A DNA stretch of 49,002 nt, from the NCBI GenBank assembly GCA_030602565.1, contig JAUVZL010000013.1, positions 1 to 49,002 of the forward strand, written 5' to 3'. The translations under genes and the position numbers were made by a program. The notes under the pieces are model-generated. The model was not told where the DNA came from. It did no database searches and was given only the letters and a program-made list of their open reading frames with translations. Of this stretch, positions 15,936 through 23,025 are shown piece by piece. The stretch comes from Candidatus Stahliibacteriota bacterium. Lineage in GTDB: Bacteria > Hydrothermota > Tepidihabitantia > SM23-42. Every line of letters begins with the position of its first letter. Position 1 is the first letter of the stretch.

Positions 15936-16355
15936 TTAACAGACTTTTTGTCCAGTTGTGGTGGTAATAAGTTTACCGTGCTTCACGCCTTTTGTGCTCT
16001 GTAATTTATCGGCGATTTTCCTTATTACTTTTCCCTTGCCTCTTACAATAAGTACTTCCAAGCAATTATGTCTATCAAGATGAATGTGCATAGTTGAGAT
16101 AATTTGTTTGTGATACTTATGCTGTAAAGCAGTCAGGGTTTCAGTTAGTTCGTGCACTTCGTGACTGTAAACGAGCGTGATCGTGCCGACGGTCTTTTGA
16201 TCAGTCGCCTGCCATTCCTGTTGGACAAGACGTTCCCTGATGAAGTCACGGATCGCCTCAGAACGATTGGTATAGCCTATTTTTGCGATGAGTTCATCAA
16301 AAACCTTTAATAATGATCGATCCATTGAAACGCCGAACCTTATTGCATCAGACAT
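15936..16355 (-). CDS. nikR: Nickel-responsive regulator NikR
   Basis: 139-aa ribbon-helix-helix/ACT-type repressor. Residues 1-45 form the RHH DNA-binding domain (IRFGVSMDRSLLKVFDELI, NRSEAIRDFIRERL). The C-terminal nickel-binding domain contains the high-affinity ligands H90, H92 and C98 in MHIHLDRHNCLEV, with H79 as the residue contributed by the other subunit. It should repress nickel uptake genes when Ni is plentiful. No nickel transporter is adjacent, but the window contains larA, a nickel-dependent enzyme family. It has its own promoter and an AAAGGAG Shine-Dalgarno. Confidence 0.94.
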   Translation of the reverse strand: MSDAIRFGVSMDRSLLKVFDELIAKIGYTNRSEAIRDFIRERLVQQEWQATDQKTVGTITLVYSHEVHELTETLTALQHKYHKQIISTMHIHLDRHNCLEVLIVRGKGKVIRKIADKLQSTKGVKHGKLITTTTGQKVC

Positions 16356-16375
16356 GGTACTCCTTTGTTCAGTGA

Positions 16376-16403
16376 ATTATAGCCGGGAAAAGAACCGCGT
16401 CAA
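16376..16403 (-). promoter_or_regulatory. Promoter of nikR
   Basis: Minus strand: TTGACG (16403-16398), 16-bp spacer, TATAAT (16381-16376), followed by an AAAGGAG ribosome site before the ATG at 16355. Confidence 0.65.
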
Positions 16404-16404
16404 C

Positions 16405-16450
16405 CTACAAATGGGGTCAAATCTCGGTCAGCCTGTCGAGATTTGACCCC
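16405..16450. repeat. REP-like palindrome, copy 2 (terminator-like, 3' of MFS gene)
   Basis: A perfect 14-bp stem (16413-16426 with 16437-16450) and 10-nt loop lie 3 nt beyond the stop of the MFS gene. No T-run follows on the minus strand, so a classic intrinsic terminator is not certain. The sequence is clearly related to 667-712, which sits in the same position after murG. Confidence 0.6.
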
Positions 16451-16453
16451 AGC

Positions 16454-17704
16454 CTATAGTTTGGTTCTGGTATCGTGAGGGATAGAACGATAGATGATTA
16501 AGGCGAGGGTTGTCGTCAGGCAAAGAAATACACCGACACCAAAGATGATAACATGTGGTTTCATATTATTCGAGATGATACCGATGAATACAGCGCAGAG
16601 TATAAAGGTCACATTGATGATAAATTCCTTGGTGGCGAAAATCCGGCCTCTTACTTCTGTAAGCACATCTTCTTGTAGGATCGTATCCTGTGATATCCCA
16701 ATGATAGAAAAGACTATGCCGGCAATTACTGAGACAATATAGAGGAAAATAACGTTTACAAAAACCGATCCTATCAGAAAAAACACCGCAAGTACCGCCA
16801 TACTGCAGATGATCAGCTTGCCCCGATTTACGTTTTTCCCAAGGAAACCCATGAGCAGGCCGCCGATAAGCATACCAATGCCAATAACGCCACCGAGCCA
16901 CCCAACCCCCATGGTCCCCATGCCAAATTCTTGCTGTACTAAAAAGATGAGTACGGTATATGAAACTGCGGCAACAAAAGGTAAGACAAAAACAGATAGC
17001 ATGACGAATACTACAATGCGATCTTTCACAAGTAGAATACCCAATTCTTTGAGATCCAAAAGGAAAAGGTTTAAAGACTTCTTGAGTTCCCTAAAAAGAG
17101 AAAATTCCAATTTCTTTACGGGCTCAAAGAAAACTCGGGCGCCCATGCCGAGCACCAGGATACCGGCGATAAAATGGGTCGATGCATCGATATAAAAACC
17201 GATCTGCCAACCAACCCAATGGACGAGATAACCGCCACCGACCATCCCGATAAAAGTGGCGAGCCGCGCCAGGGTAATGATGAGTGAATTTGCCTGAACT
17301 AATTCATTATGCTCGACGAGATCCGGTACGAGCGCGTTGCGTGAAGTATTATTAAAAAGATCGAGTGCAAAAAAAAGCACGACCAATATCCAAATAGGCA
17401 GAATGCTGTGGGTTATTATGACAAGCGGGGGGGTCAAGAAAATCAAAAATGCTTGAACGAGATGGCATCGGAGCATGATAGTCTGCTTATTACAGTGATC
17501 GATAATAACCCCGGCAAACGGTGCAAGCACAATAATCGGTAGGGTGAAGGCAACAGAGAACTCACTGAACGCGGAGATACGCCCAGGTGACATGACGCCA
17601 ATTAAGGTTATTATCACCATGTGCGTGAGACGATCGCCGAGTTGTGAAATGGTATTGGATAAACTTAAAAAAGTGATGCCCCGTTTTTTCAAGAGACTAA
17701 ACAC
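16454..17704 (-). CDS. MFS transporter (MFS_3/EntS-like exporter)
   Basis: 416-aa protein with about 12 predicted membrane helices. The N-terminal half has SLSNTISQLGDRL in TM1 and FSEFSVAFTLPIIVLAPFAGVIIDHCNKQ leading into the loop 2-3 motif, the pattern of the MFS_3 group that includes the enterobactin exporter EntS and macrolide efflux pumps. The substrate is unknown. GTG at 17704 is used: it lies 5 nt after a TAGACT -10 box with TTGACT at 16-bp spacing and has no Shine-Dalgarno, so a leaderless mRNA is predicted. Confidence 0.85.
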   Translation of the reverse strand: MFSLLKKRGITFLSLSNTISQLGDRLTHMVIITLIGVMSPGRISAFSEFSVAFTLPIIVLAPFAGVIIDHCNKQTIMLRCHLVQAFLIFLTPPLVIITHSILPIWILVVLFFALDLFNNTSRNALVPDLVEHNELVQANSLIITLARLATFIGMVGGGYLVHWVGWQIGFYIDASTHFIAGILVLGMGARVFFEPVKKLEFSLFRELKKSLNLFLLDLKELGILLVKDRIVVFVMLSVFVLPFVAAVSYTVLIFLVQQEFGMGTMGVGWLGGVIGIGMLIGGLLMGFLGKNVNRGKLIICSMAVLAVFFLIGSVFVNVIFLYIVSVIAGIVFSIIGISQDTILQEDVLTEVRGRIFATKEFIINVTFILCAVFIGIISNNMKPHVIIFGVGVFLCLTTTLALIIYRSIPHDTRTKL

Positions 17705-17709
17705 GGCAT

Positions 17710-17737
17710 AGTCTAGTCAATTACGTAATGAAGTCAA
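17710..17737 (-). promoter_or_regulatory. Promoter of MFS gene
   Basis: Minus strand: TTGACT (17737-17732), 16-bp spacer, TAGACT (17715-17710), 5 nt to the GTG start codon. Confidence 0.5.
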
Positions 17738-17743
17738 TGACGG

Positions 17744-17825
17744 GGAATTAGGGAATCAGGTGATCAGGATAACAGGAGATCAGATTGTATATTACCTGGT
17801 GCCCTGATATTCTGATAATCTGGTG
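17744..17825. repeat. Two opposed 8-bp-period degenerate tandem arrays
   Basis: 17744-17783 reads as five 8-nt units (GGAATTAG, GGAATCAG, GTGATCAG, GATAACAG, GAGATCAG). 17794-17825 reads as four units (ACCTGGTG, CCCTGATA, TTCTGATA, ATCTGGTG), which are reverse-complement-like versions. Together they form a loose dyad between the MFS promoter and the end of the cupin gene, possibly serving as a terminator-like structure for the cupin transcript. Confidence 0.55.
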
Positions 17826-17829
17826 TTCT

Positions 17830-18171
17830 TCAAATAATTGGTATGACGCAGATGAATTTAAAGGGCATGGCTGAATTATTTATGAAACTATGCTTATCAC
17901 CGGGTTGGACAAAAAGTACATCACTTTTTTTAACTATGATCTTATCTTTACTGTCATCGAGAATCGCAGTACCTTCAACAATAAATATCTCGTGCTCGGT
18001 ATCTTCATGGGTATGTACTGGTATTAAACCGCCCGGTTGTAGTTCAAAGAGTCTCATGGCATAATGCTCAGCACCATCTTTTTCAGCGATAAGCCATCGG
18101 AGTGTACAACCTTTGGTTCCTTTTAGACTCGACCTTTCTTCAAGAACCTCACCGCTATGTTTAATCATCAT
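17830..18171 (-). CDS. Small cupin-domain protein
   Basis: 113-114 aa single-domain cupin. The first motif is GGLIPVHTHEDTEHEIFIVEG with the metal-binding His, His, Glu and later His; the second is VQPGDKHSFINN. These are metal-dependent beta-barrels of very varied function, so no reaction can be assigned. ATG codons at 18171 and 18168 both fit. A TTGACA/TAGTGT promoter with 16-bp spacing ends 8 nt upstream of 18171 and no Shine-Dalgarno is seen, so a leaderless or nearly leaderless message is likely. A longer GTG start at 18183 would overlap the -10 box. Confidence 0.82.
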   Translation of the reverse strand: MMIKHSGEVLEERSSLKGTKGCTLRWLIAEKDGAEHYAMRLFELQPGGLIPVHTHEDTEHEIFIVEGTAILDDSKDKIIVKKSDVLFVQPGDKHSFINNSAMPFKFICVIPII

Positions 18172-18179
18172 TGTATCTA

Positions 18180-18207
18180 ACACTATTCAAAAATGATATG
18201 GTGTCAA
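18180..18207 (-). promoter_or_regulatory. Promoter of cupin gene
   Basis: Minus strand: TTGACA (18207-18202), 16-bp spacer, TAGTGT (18185-18180), 8 nt to ATG at 18171. Confidence 0.5.
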
Positions 18208-18261
18208 GCATCAGAGACTGAGGTTTACCCACATCTATAGCCTGGTTTAGAAACCGACCTC

Positions 18262-18289
18262 TTGACAATCGATTATTATCTGTTAAAAT
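18262..18289 (+). promoter_or_regulatory. Promoter of secreted Kelch protein 1
   Basis: TTGACA (18262-18267), 16-bp spacer, TAAAAT (18284-18289). A strong AAGGAGGTG Shine-Dalgarno follows at 18298-18306. Confidence 0.65.
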
Positions 18290-18309
18290 GTAACAATAAG
18301 GAGGTGTAT

Positions 18310-20493
18310 ATGAAATATATGGTTATTGTAGTGGCAATAGCAGCGATCATGAGCTTTGCTATCGCCACAGATGGTGATGTCGAACACAGTGCTGAACCCA
18401 GCTCTGATGCCCATCTCGAACACGTCTTCAAACTAGAAACAGCCCGGCAAGGTACGACTCAAGTTATAATCGGTGTCCAGGCGGCCGGCAACTATATCCC
18501 TTTCTGGGGTAATAATTATAATGCATGTCGATTTATGACCTTATATCTCCAGAGCGAAATAGATGTTCTTGGTAAAATCGTAACCCTGTCCTTTATGCCT
18601 TGGTCGAGTGCTACCGGTACTTATGATAATGTGAGGGTGAAGCTATGTCATACAAGTGCTACTGAGTTGAGTACGACATTCGATAATAATTATACTGGCA
18701 ACACGCCGGTTGAGGTTATGAATGTAGGGAGCTTACTCGTCGGTAATGCCGGTAATGTATGGATGGACTGGGATATTGACTTTGACTATAACAATACTGA
18801 TAACCTGCTCGTTGAAATACTCTGGAATGGTGATGCTGGTGTTGCTGTTCCGATCTGGCGAACGACTGAAACAGTACCGAGAAGATTGTATGCCTGGGAT
18901 GATAATGCGACAACAGGTACGGTCGGAAATCAATGTTATTATGTGAAGCTGGCGATCTCGACTGGTCCACCACCCGAGCATGATGTCGGTACCACGGCTA
19001 TCAATGATCCAGGTCTTATAGAGTTCCCAAATACAACGCTTGATCCGACCGCTACCTACCAGAACTTTGGTACGAGCCAGGAAACCTTTGATGTCTATTT
19101 TGTCATCGATTCTTCAGAGACTAATGTATATAACGAAACCGCCAATATTACCCTTGATGCCGGTATTGATACAACGATCTCATTTGCTTCCTGGACTACT
19201 GGTGGATCAAATGGTATTGTTTATGATGTCACGGCCTATACAGTATTGAGTGGTGACGTTAACCCGGCAAATGATACATTGACTCAAACGACAACAACCC
19301 AGAGTGCTTACTGGAAGACTTATGCAACCATGCCCCAAGCGACCTATTATAATGCCGCTGTTTATTCTGATGTCACCGGTGCACAGACCGTTTGGTCTGT
19401 GGGTGGTTATCCAACCTATACCAGCATCTTTGAGTTTGATTGTGCACTAGAATCCTGGACAACTTCATCTGCCGTACTCAATCACGAGGCACAGAGAACA
19501 GCTGCTGCTGCCTGCATGGGTAGAATCTATGTTATGGGCGGTTGTGATGCCGGTTTTACCGCACACAACTATGCTCAGGAATTTGACCCGGTCGCTAGCA
19601 CGGTAACTGATGTTACAGCAATGCCAACCGCTCGTTATTTCAATGGCGCATTGACCTGGAATGATACACTTATCTATGTGCTCGGTGGTCAGGCTGCGAG
19701 TTACTATAATACTGTTGAGATCTATGATCCGGCAAATGATGCCTGGACAACCGGTACTGCCATGCCTTCAACGAATCGTTCATTTGCCTGTGGTATTCAG
19801 AATGATACGATCTATGTGGCTGGTGGTTGGAATGGTGGATATATTTCGGGTAGCTGGATTGGTGTAATTGATCCTGTTACTCCACAGACTATCACCTGGA
19901 CCGCGATTGCTGATATCCCAACTGGTACGTCTGGTCAGGCTGGTCGTTCACGTCTCCAGGGTGCTTGTGTTGAGACGCCGAGTGGTTGGAGATTCTACTT
20001 TACTGGCGGTGATGACCACGGTGCTTCATACCCTGCATATGATACCTGGTTCTATGATCCAAATACTGCTGCCTGGGTTCAGGATCTTGATAAGACAACG
20101 CCGATCAGCAATTCACAGTGTGCTGTCTATGTGCCAAATCCATTTGATCATGGTGTGTTATTCTGTGCTGGTGGTTTTAATACAGCCACTTCCAGCGGAA
20201 CAAATGCTACTGAAGGTCTGGTCAATATCGGTACGGGTATTCAGGAAACACCACCTAACACTCATGAACTTACTGGCTTTGGTTTTGCGGCCATGGCTAA
20301 TCCATCAAAAGGTATGATTTCCTATGCCACATCAGTGTCTGGCAGAGTTACACTCAAGGCATATGATGCAACTGGAAGACTTGTTGAAACACTGGTTAAT
20401 ACAGTACAGCCAGCTGGGATACTAATAATATCGCGAATGGTGTTTACTTCATCAAACTCGAAGCACAAGGTGAAGTTGACACGCACAAGATGA
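18310..20493 (+). CDS. Secreted Kelch-repeat protein with frameshifted C-terminal sorting domain
   Basis: 727 aa as read. Signal peptide (1-20), an N-terminal beta domain, a CARDB/Ig-like domain beginning DVGTTAINDPGL (about 233-335), then Kelch motifs (YVMGGC, YVLGGQ, YVAGGW) forming a propeller. It is paralogous to the protein at 32185-35082 from the CARDB domain on. The normal C-terminal tail starts (KAYDATGRLVETLVNTVQPAG) but then reads LIISRMVF. A +1 frame from 20418 restores DTNNIANGVYFIKLEAQGE and ends at 20507. The loss equals 19 nt relative to the paralog, between two CTGG repeats. Without the tail, export or surface anchoring should fail. Start chosen by Shine-Dalgarno. Confidence 0.85.
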   Translation: MKYMVIVVAIAAIMSFAIATDGDVEHSAEPSSDAHLEHVFKLETARQGTTQVIIGVQAAGNYIPFWGNNYNACRFMTLYLQSEIDVLGKIVTLSFMPWSSATGTYDNVRVKLCHTSATELSTTFDNNYTGNTPVEVMNVGSLLVGNAGNVWMDWDIDFDYNNTDNLLVEILWNGDAGVAVPIWRTTETVPRRLYAWDDNATTGTVGNQCYYVKLAISTGPPPEHDVGTTAINDPGLIEFPNTTLDPTATYQNFGTSQETFDVYFVIDSSETNVYNETANITLDAGIDTTISFASWTTGGSNGIVYDVTAYTVLSGDVNPANDTLTQTTTTQSAYWKTYATMPQATYYNAAVYSDVTGAQTVWSVGGYPTYTSIFEFDCALESWTTSSAVLNHEAQRTAAAACMGRIYVMGGCDAGFTAHNYAQEFDPVASTVTDVTAMPTARYFNGALTWNDTLIYVLGGQAASYYNTVEIYDPANDAWTTGTAMPSTNRSFACGIQNDTIYVAGGWNGGYISGSWIGVIDPVTPQTITWTAIADIPTGTSGQAGRSRLQGACVETPSGWRFYFTGGDDHGASYPAYDTWFYDPNTAAWVQDLDKTTPISNSQCAVYVPNPFDHGVLFCAGGFNTATSSGTNATEGLVNIGTGIQETPPNTHELTGFGFAAMANPSKGMISYATSVSGRVTLKAYDATGRLVETLVNTVQPAGILIISRMVFTSSNSKHKVKLTRTR

Positions 20494-20507
20494 TTCTCGT
20501 GAGATAA
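20418..20507 (+). pseudogene. Displaced C-terminal sorting tail of the Kelch protein
   Basis: This reads GAT ACT AAT AAT ATC in the shifted frame to give a Por-secretion-like tail (NIANGVYFIKLEAQGE, MILVR, stop 20505-20507). It is nearly the same as the last residues of the 32185-35082 protein, proving that the reading frame was originally continuous. Confidence 0.75.
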
Positions 20508-20528
20508 TCCTAAACGATTCACTTTTGT

Positions 20529-20563
20529 CCGCCCCCACACTAATGCCATTAGTGTGGGGGCGG
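20529..20563. terminator. Strong hairpin terminator-like structure
   Basis: Perfect 15-bp GC-rich stem (20529-20543 with 20549-20563), 5-nt loop, 22 bp after the true end of the Kelch gene. There is no long T-run after it (ATAAAGTAATAATAG), so termination may be weak or the hairpin may protect the mRNA 3' end. Confidence 0.65.
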
Positions 20564-20763
20564 ATAAAGTAATAATAGGATTTAATGTAAGTATATTTGT
20601 ATTTAATATAGGATTATATTTCTAGAACTGTCTGGTGATTTTAGTCGACAAAAGATGCGTTGCCGTGCTGTCGATCATGAAATTTGATTCATAATCAAAC
20701 TGAAGATAGAGAAATTTAAAAAATTATACGATAGTATAGGCAAACAATGTTTTGTGTCAATGA
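20564..20763. other. AT-rich intergenic region
   Basis: No ORF, RNA or promoter was recognised. A small hairpin (TTTGATT/AATCAAA arms) is near 20684-20700. It lies between convergent transcripts. Confidence 0.3.
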
Positions 20764-21084
20764 TTATCGTCTTGAAACTTTTAATTTACGGAAAACTGAA
20801 TATATACTGTAGGCGATAAGAATGCCGGCGATGATCCAGAACCAAAAAGGCAGGTTACGTCCCCATACAACAACATAAGTAAAAGGCGCTATTATAACGA
20901 TCGCCAATACTATAGCAAAGATTTTAACTTGCTTGAAGTTTTTTTTCCTAAGACCAGCCGCTATTTTGTACACAGAGAGCCAAAATGGAATGATCCCCGC
21001 GCCGTAGATCGCACCAAAGATCAGAGGATTGACGCCGTAGTTATTACGTACGTGAGCCAGCCAATTATTGATATAATCGATCAA
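20764..21084 (-). CDS. Small conserved membrane protein, function unknown
   Basis: 106 aa with three probable membrane helices (about 18-40, 52-72 and 77-97) and a basic C-terminus (RKLKVSRR). The YINNWLAHVRNNYGVNPLIFGAIY N-terminus resembles a widespread family of small uncharacterised membrane proteins. The only available start is TTG at 21084; no ribosome site is evident and the gene lies 25 nt after the aldolase-like gene, so it is probably co-transcribed with serS and expressed weakly. I cannot assign a function. Confidence 0.7.
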   Translation of the reverse strand: MIDYINNWLAHVRNNYGVNPLIFGAIYGAGIIPFWLSVYKIAAGLRKKNFKQVKIFAIVLAIVIIAPFTYVVVWGRNLPFWFWIIAGILIAYSIYSVFRKLKVSRR

Positions 21085-21109
21085 ATGATCAAACTAATTA
21101 AACAACAAT

Positions 21110-21673
21110 TCAGAAGATGATCTGTTTAAAAACCAGGAATTTCGCGAGGTATTCTAGCCTTTCAAGTTTATATCTTGCATCGGGTAAATCACTGCCAACA
21201 GTAACTGCGCCGTAGCGATGGATAACGATAATATCGGTTTTCTTTATAGCTGCGGTTACTGCCTTGGCTAATTCTGCAGACCCGGGTTTGATACTGCGGA
21301 TGAAATCAACATCTTTTAGATGTTTTTCCATATCTGGTAAGGCACTGAGGTTGAGGGCTCCTGGCTGGATGCCGATCAGATTCGTGAAGAAAGGATGGGC
21401 AAGGATGACCGCGTTGATGTCTTTTCTGTTCTTATATATGCCGAGATGCATATTCAGTTCAATAGACGGTGCACCCTTGGCGACTTTACCACTGGTATTA
21501 ACTCTTAGGATATCATCGGGTTTTAAATCGGCTTTGCATAGACCAGTTGCTGTTATATAAATTTCCTTACCATTGCGCACGCTTATATTACCGTTTGTTG
21601 CGTAAATTAAGTCCTTGTTATAGAGAATAACGCCGGTTTTTATTATCGCTTTAACAATCTGTTCTTTTTTCAT
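21110..21673 (-). CDS. Class II aldolase/adducin-family protein with altered metal site
   Basis: 187 aa. Fold signatures of the FucA/AraD family are clear: ATNGNISVRNG (substrate phosphate loop), PSIELNMHLGIYKNR with the catalytic Glu, and DLPDARYKLERLEYL at the C-terminus. The zinc ligands look damaged, however. The usual HxH reads ILAHP (first His is Leu) and the third His, expected just before the Gly in 'HHG', reads HRYGAV (Tyr at that position). The enzyme may use another metal geometry or may not be an aldolase. ATGA overlap with serS links its expression to translation. Confidence 0.8.
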   Translation of the reverse strand: MKKEQIVKAIIKTGVILYNKDLIYATNGNISVRNGKEIYITATGLCKADLKPDDILRVNTSGKVAKGAPSIELNMHLGIYKNRKDINAVILAHPFFTNLIGIQPGALNLSALPDMEKHLKDVDFIRSIKPGSAELAKAVTAAIKKTDIIVIHRYGAVTVGSDLPDARYKLERLEYLAKFLVFKQIIF

Positions 21674-22938
21674 TCAATATACTCCTTACCATCCATATAA
21701 GACTGCAGTATTTGTGGGATGCTTATGCGACCGTCTTTTGTTTGATTATTCTCCACCAGAGCAATGAAAACCCTTGGTGTTGCCAGCCCAGAACCATTCA
21801 TCGTACAGACATAGTCAACTTTGCCTTTTGTACTGCGATAGCGGATATTTGCCCGGCGCGCTTGATACTGATCATAGATACTCACTGAAGATACTTCAAG
21901 CCATTCTTTCATACCGGCCGCATATATTTCGATATCGTATGTCTTCGCTGCGGCAAAGGTCATATCACCCGTGCACAGCAACATGATTCGATACGGAAGA
22001 CCGAGCAGTTTAGCGACTTGCTCTGCGTCATTCAGGAGTTTCTCGAATTCCTCATAACCATGTTCAGGGGTCGTGTATTTTACAAGCTCAACTTTATTGA
22101 ATTGATGAACTCTTTTGATACCTTTCACGTCCTTGCCATAGGAACCGGCTTCGCGCCGGAAACATGGTGTATATGCAGCATAATACAGGGGTAATTGTTT
22201 TTCCGGTATTATCTCATCACGGTGCATATTGGTTAGCGGTACTTCAGCGGTTGGACAGAGGTAGAACCCGTCGTCACGGCACTTGTACATATCGTTTTCC
22301 AATTTAGGAAGTTGTCCAGTACCATACAGACAGCTTGTCGGGTTGAGCACCGGCGGCATAATCTCGGTATAGCCGTGTTTTTTAGTATGCAAATCAAGGA
22401 AGAAATTTATCAACGCCCTTTCCAGTCTTGCTCCAATGCCTTTATAGAGAATAAAACGTGAGCCAGAAACCTTAGCTGCTCTTTTAAAATCGAGGATATC
22501 GAGAGCTTCCGCGATCTCCCAATGCGTAAGCGCATTGAAGTCAAAATCAGGTGGTTGTTTTAAACCTCGAATGAATTGATTGTTGTCACTGCTTTGACCG
22601 ATTGGCACTGATTCATGGGATATATTTGGAATCCATTTAACTGCTTCGAAGAATTTATCTTCCACTTCTTTTTGTATTTTGCTCATGTTTTTGATCTTTT
22701 CTGCTAAATCTTTTGCCTGTTGCATCTTATCTTGGGATTCTTTGCCTTCACGCTTGAGCTCTCCGACCTTTTCTGATAGAACGTTCCGCTGCTGCTTTAG
22801 TTCTTGAATTTCAGTTATCCCAGCACGCCGCTGTTTGTCCAAATCGATTATTTTGTCTAATTTGACACCCTCATGCCGATCTTTTATTGCCTGTCGGATA
22901 ATATCAGGGTTATCTTTGAGCAGTTTCAAGTCAATCAT
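21670..22938 (-). CDS. serS: Seryl-tRNA synthetase
   Basis: 422-aa class II aminoacyl-tRNA synthetase that charges tRNA-Ser (and tRNA-Sec) with serine. The N-terminal tRNA-binding coiled coil covers about 30-100; the catalytic core has motif 2 (PCFRREAGSYGKDVKGIKR) and motif 3 (GSGLATPRVFIALVENNQ). It starts with the canonical MIDLKLLKDNPDIIR, so the ATG at 22938 is secure. That ATG lies 6 nt after a TATAAT box, and no Shine-Dalgarno exists, making this the clearest leaderless housekeeping gene of the window. Confidence 0.96.
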   Translation of the reverse strand: MIDLKLLKDNPDIIRQAIKDRHEGVKLDKIIDLDKQRRAGITEIQELKQQRNVLSEKVGELKREGKESQDKMQQAKDLAEKIKNMSKIQKEVEDKFFEAVKWIPNISHESVPIGQSSDNNQFIRGLKQPPDFDFNALTHWEIAEALDILDFKRAAKVSGSRFILYKGIGARLERALINFFLDLHTKKHGYTEIMPPVLNPTSCLYGTGQLPKLENDMYKCRDDGFYLCPTAEVPLTNMHRDEIIPEKQLPLYYAAYTPCFRREAGSYGKDVKGIKRVHQFNKVELVKYTTPEHGYEEFEKLLNDAEQVAKLLGLPYRIMLLCTGDMTFAAAKTYDIEIYAAGMKEWLEVSSVSIYDQYQARRANIRYRSTKGKVDYVCTMNGSGLATPRVFIALVENNQTKDGRISIPQILQSYMDGKEYIE

Positions 22939-22944
22939 CCGGGT

Positions 22945-22972
22945 ATTATACTCTAAATCTCTGACAAGTCAA
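22945..22972 (-). promoter_or_regulatory. Promoter of serS operon
   Basis: Minus strand: TTGACT (22972-22967), 16-bp spacer, TATAAT (22950-22945), 6 nt to the ATG. It diverges from the larA promoter. Confidence 0.7.
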
Positions 22973-22992
22973 CCTGAGGAAATAGGCAGTTA

Positions 22993-23020
22993 TTGACACA
23001 ACCGCATATTCGGGTACAAT
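22993..23020 (+). promoter_or_regulatory. Promoter of larA
   Basis: TTGACA (22993-22998), 16-bp spacer, TACAAT (23015-23020), 5 nt to the GTG start at 23026. Confidence 0.7.
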
Positions 23021-23025
23021 AGACT

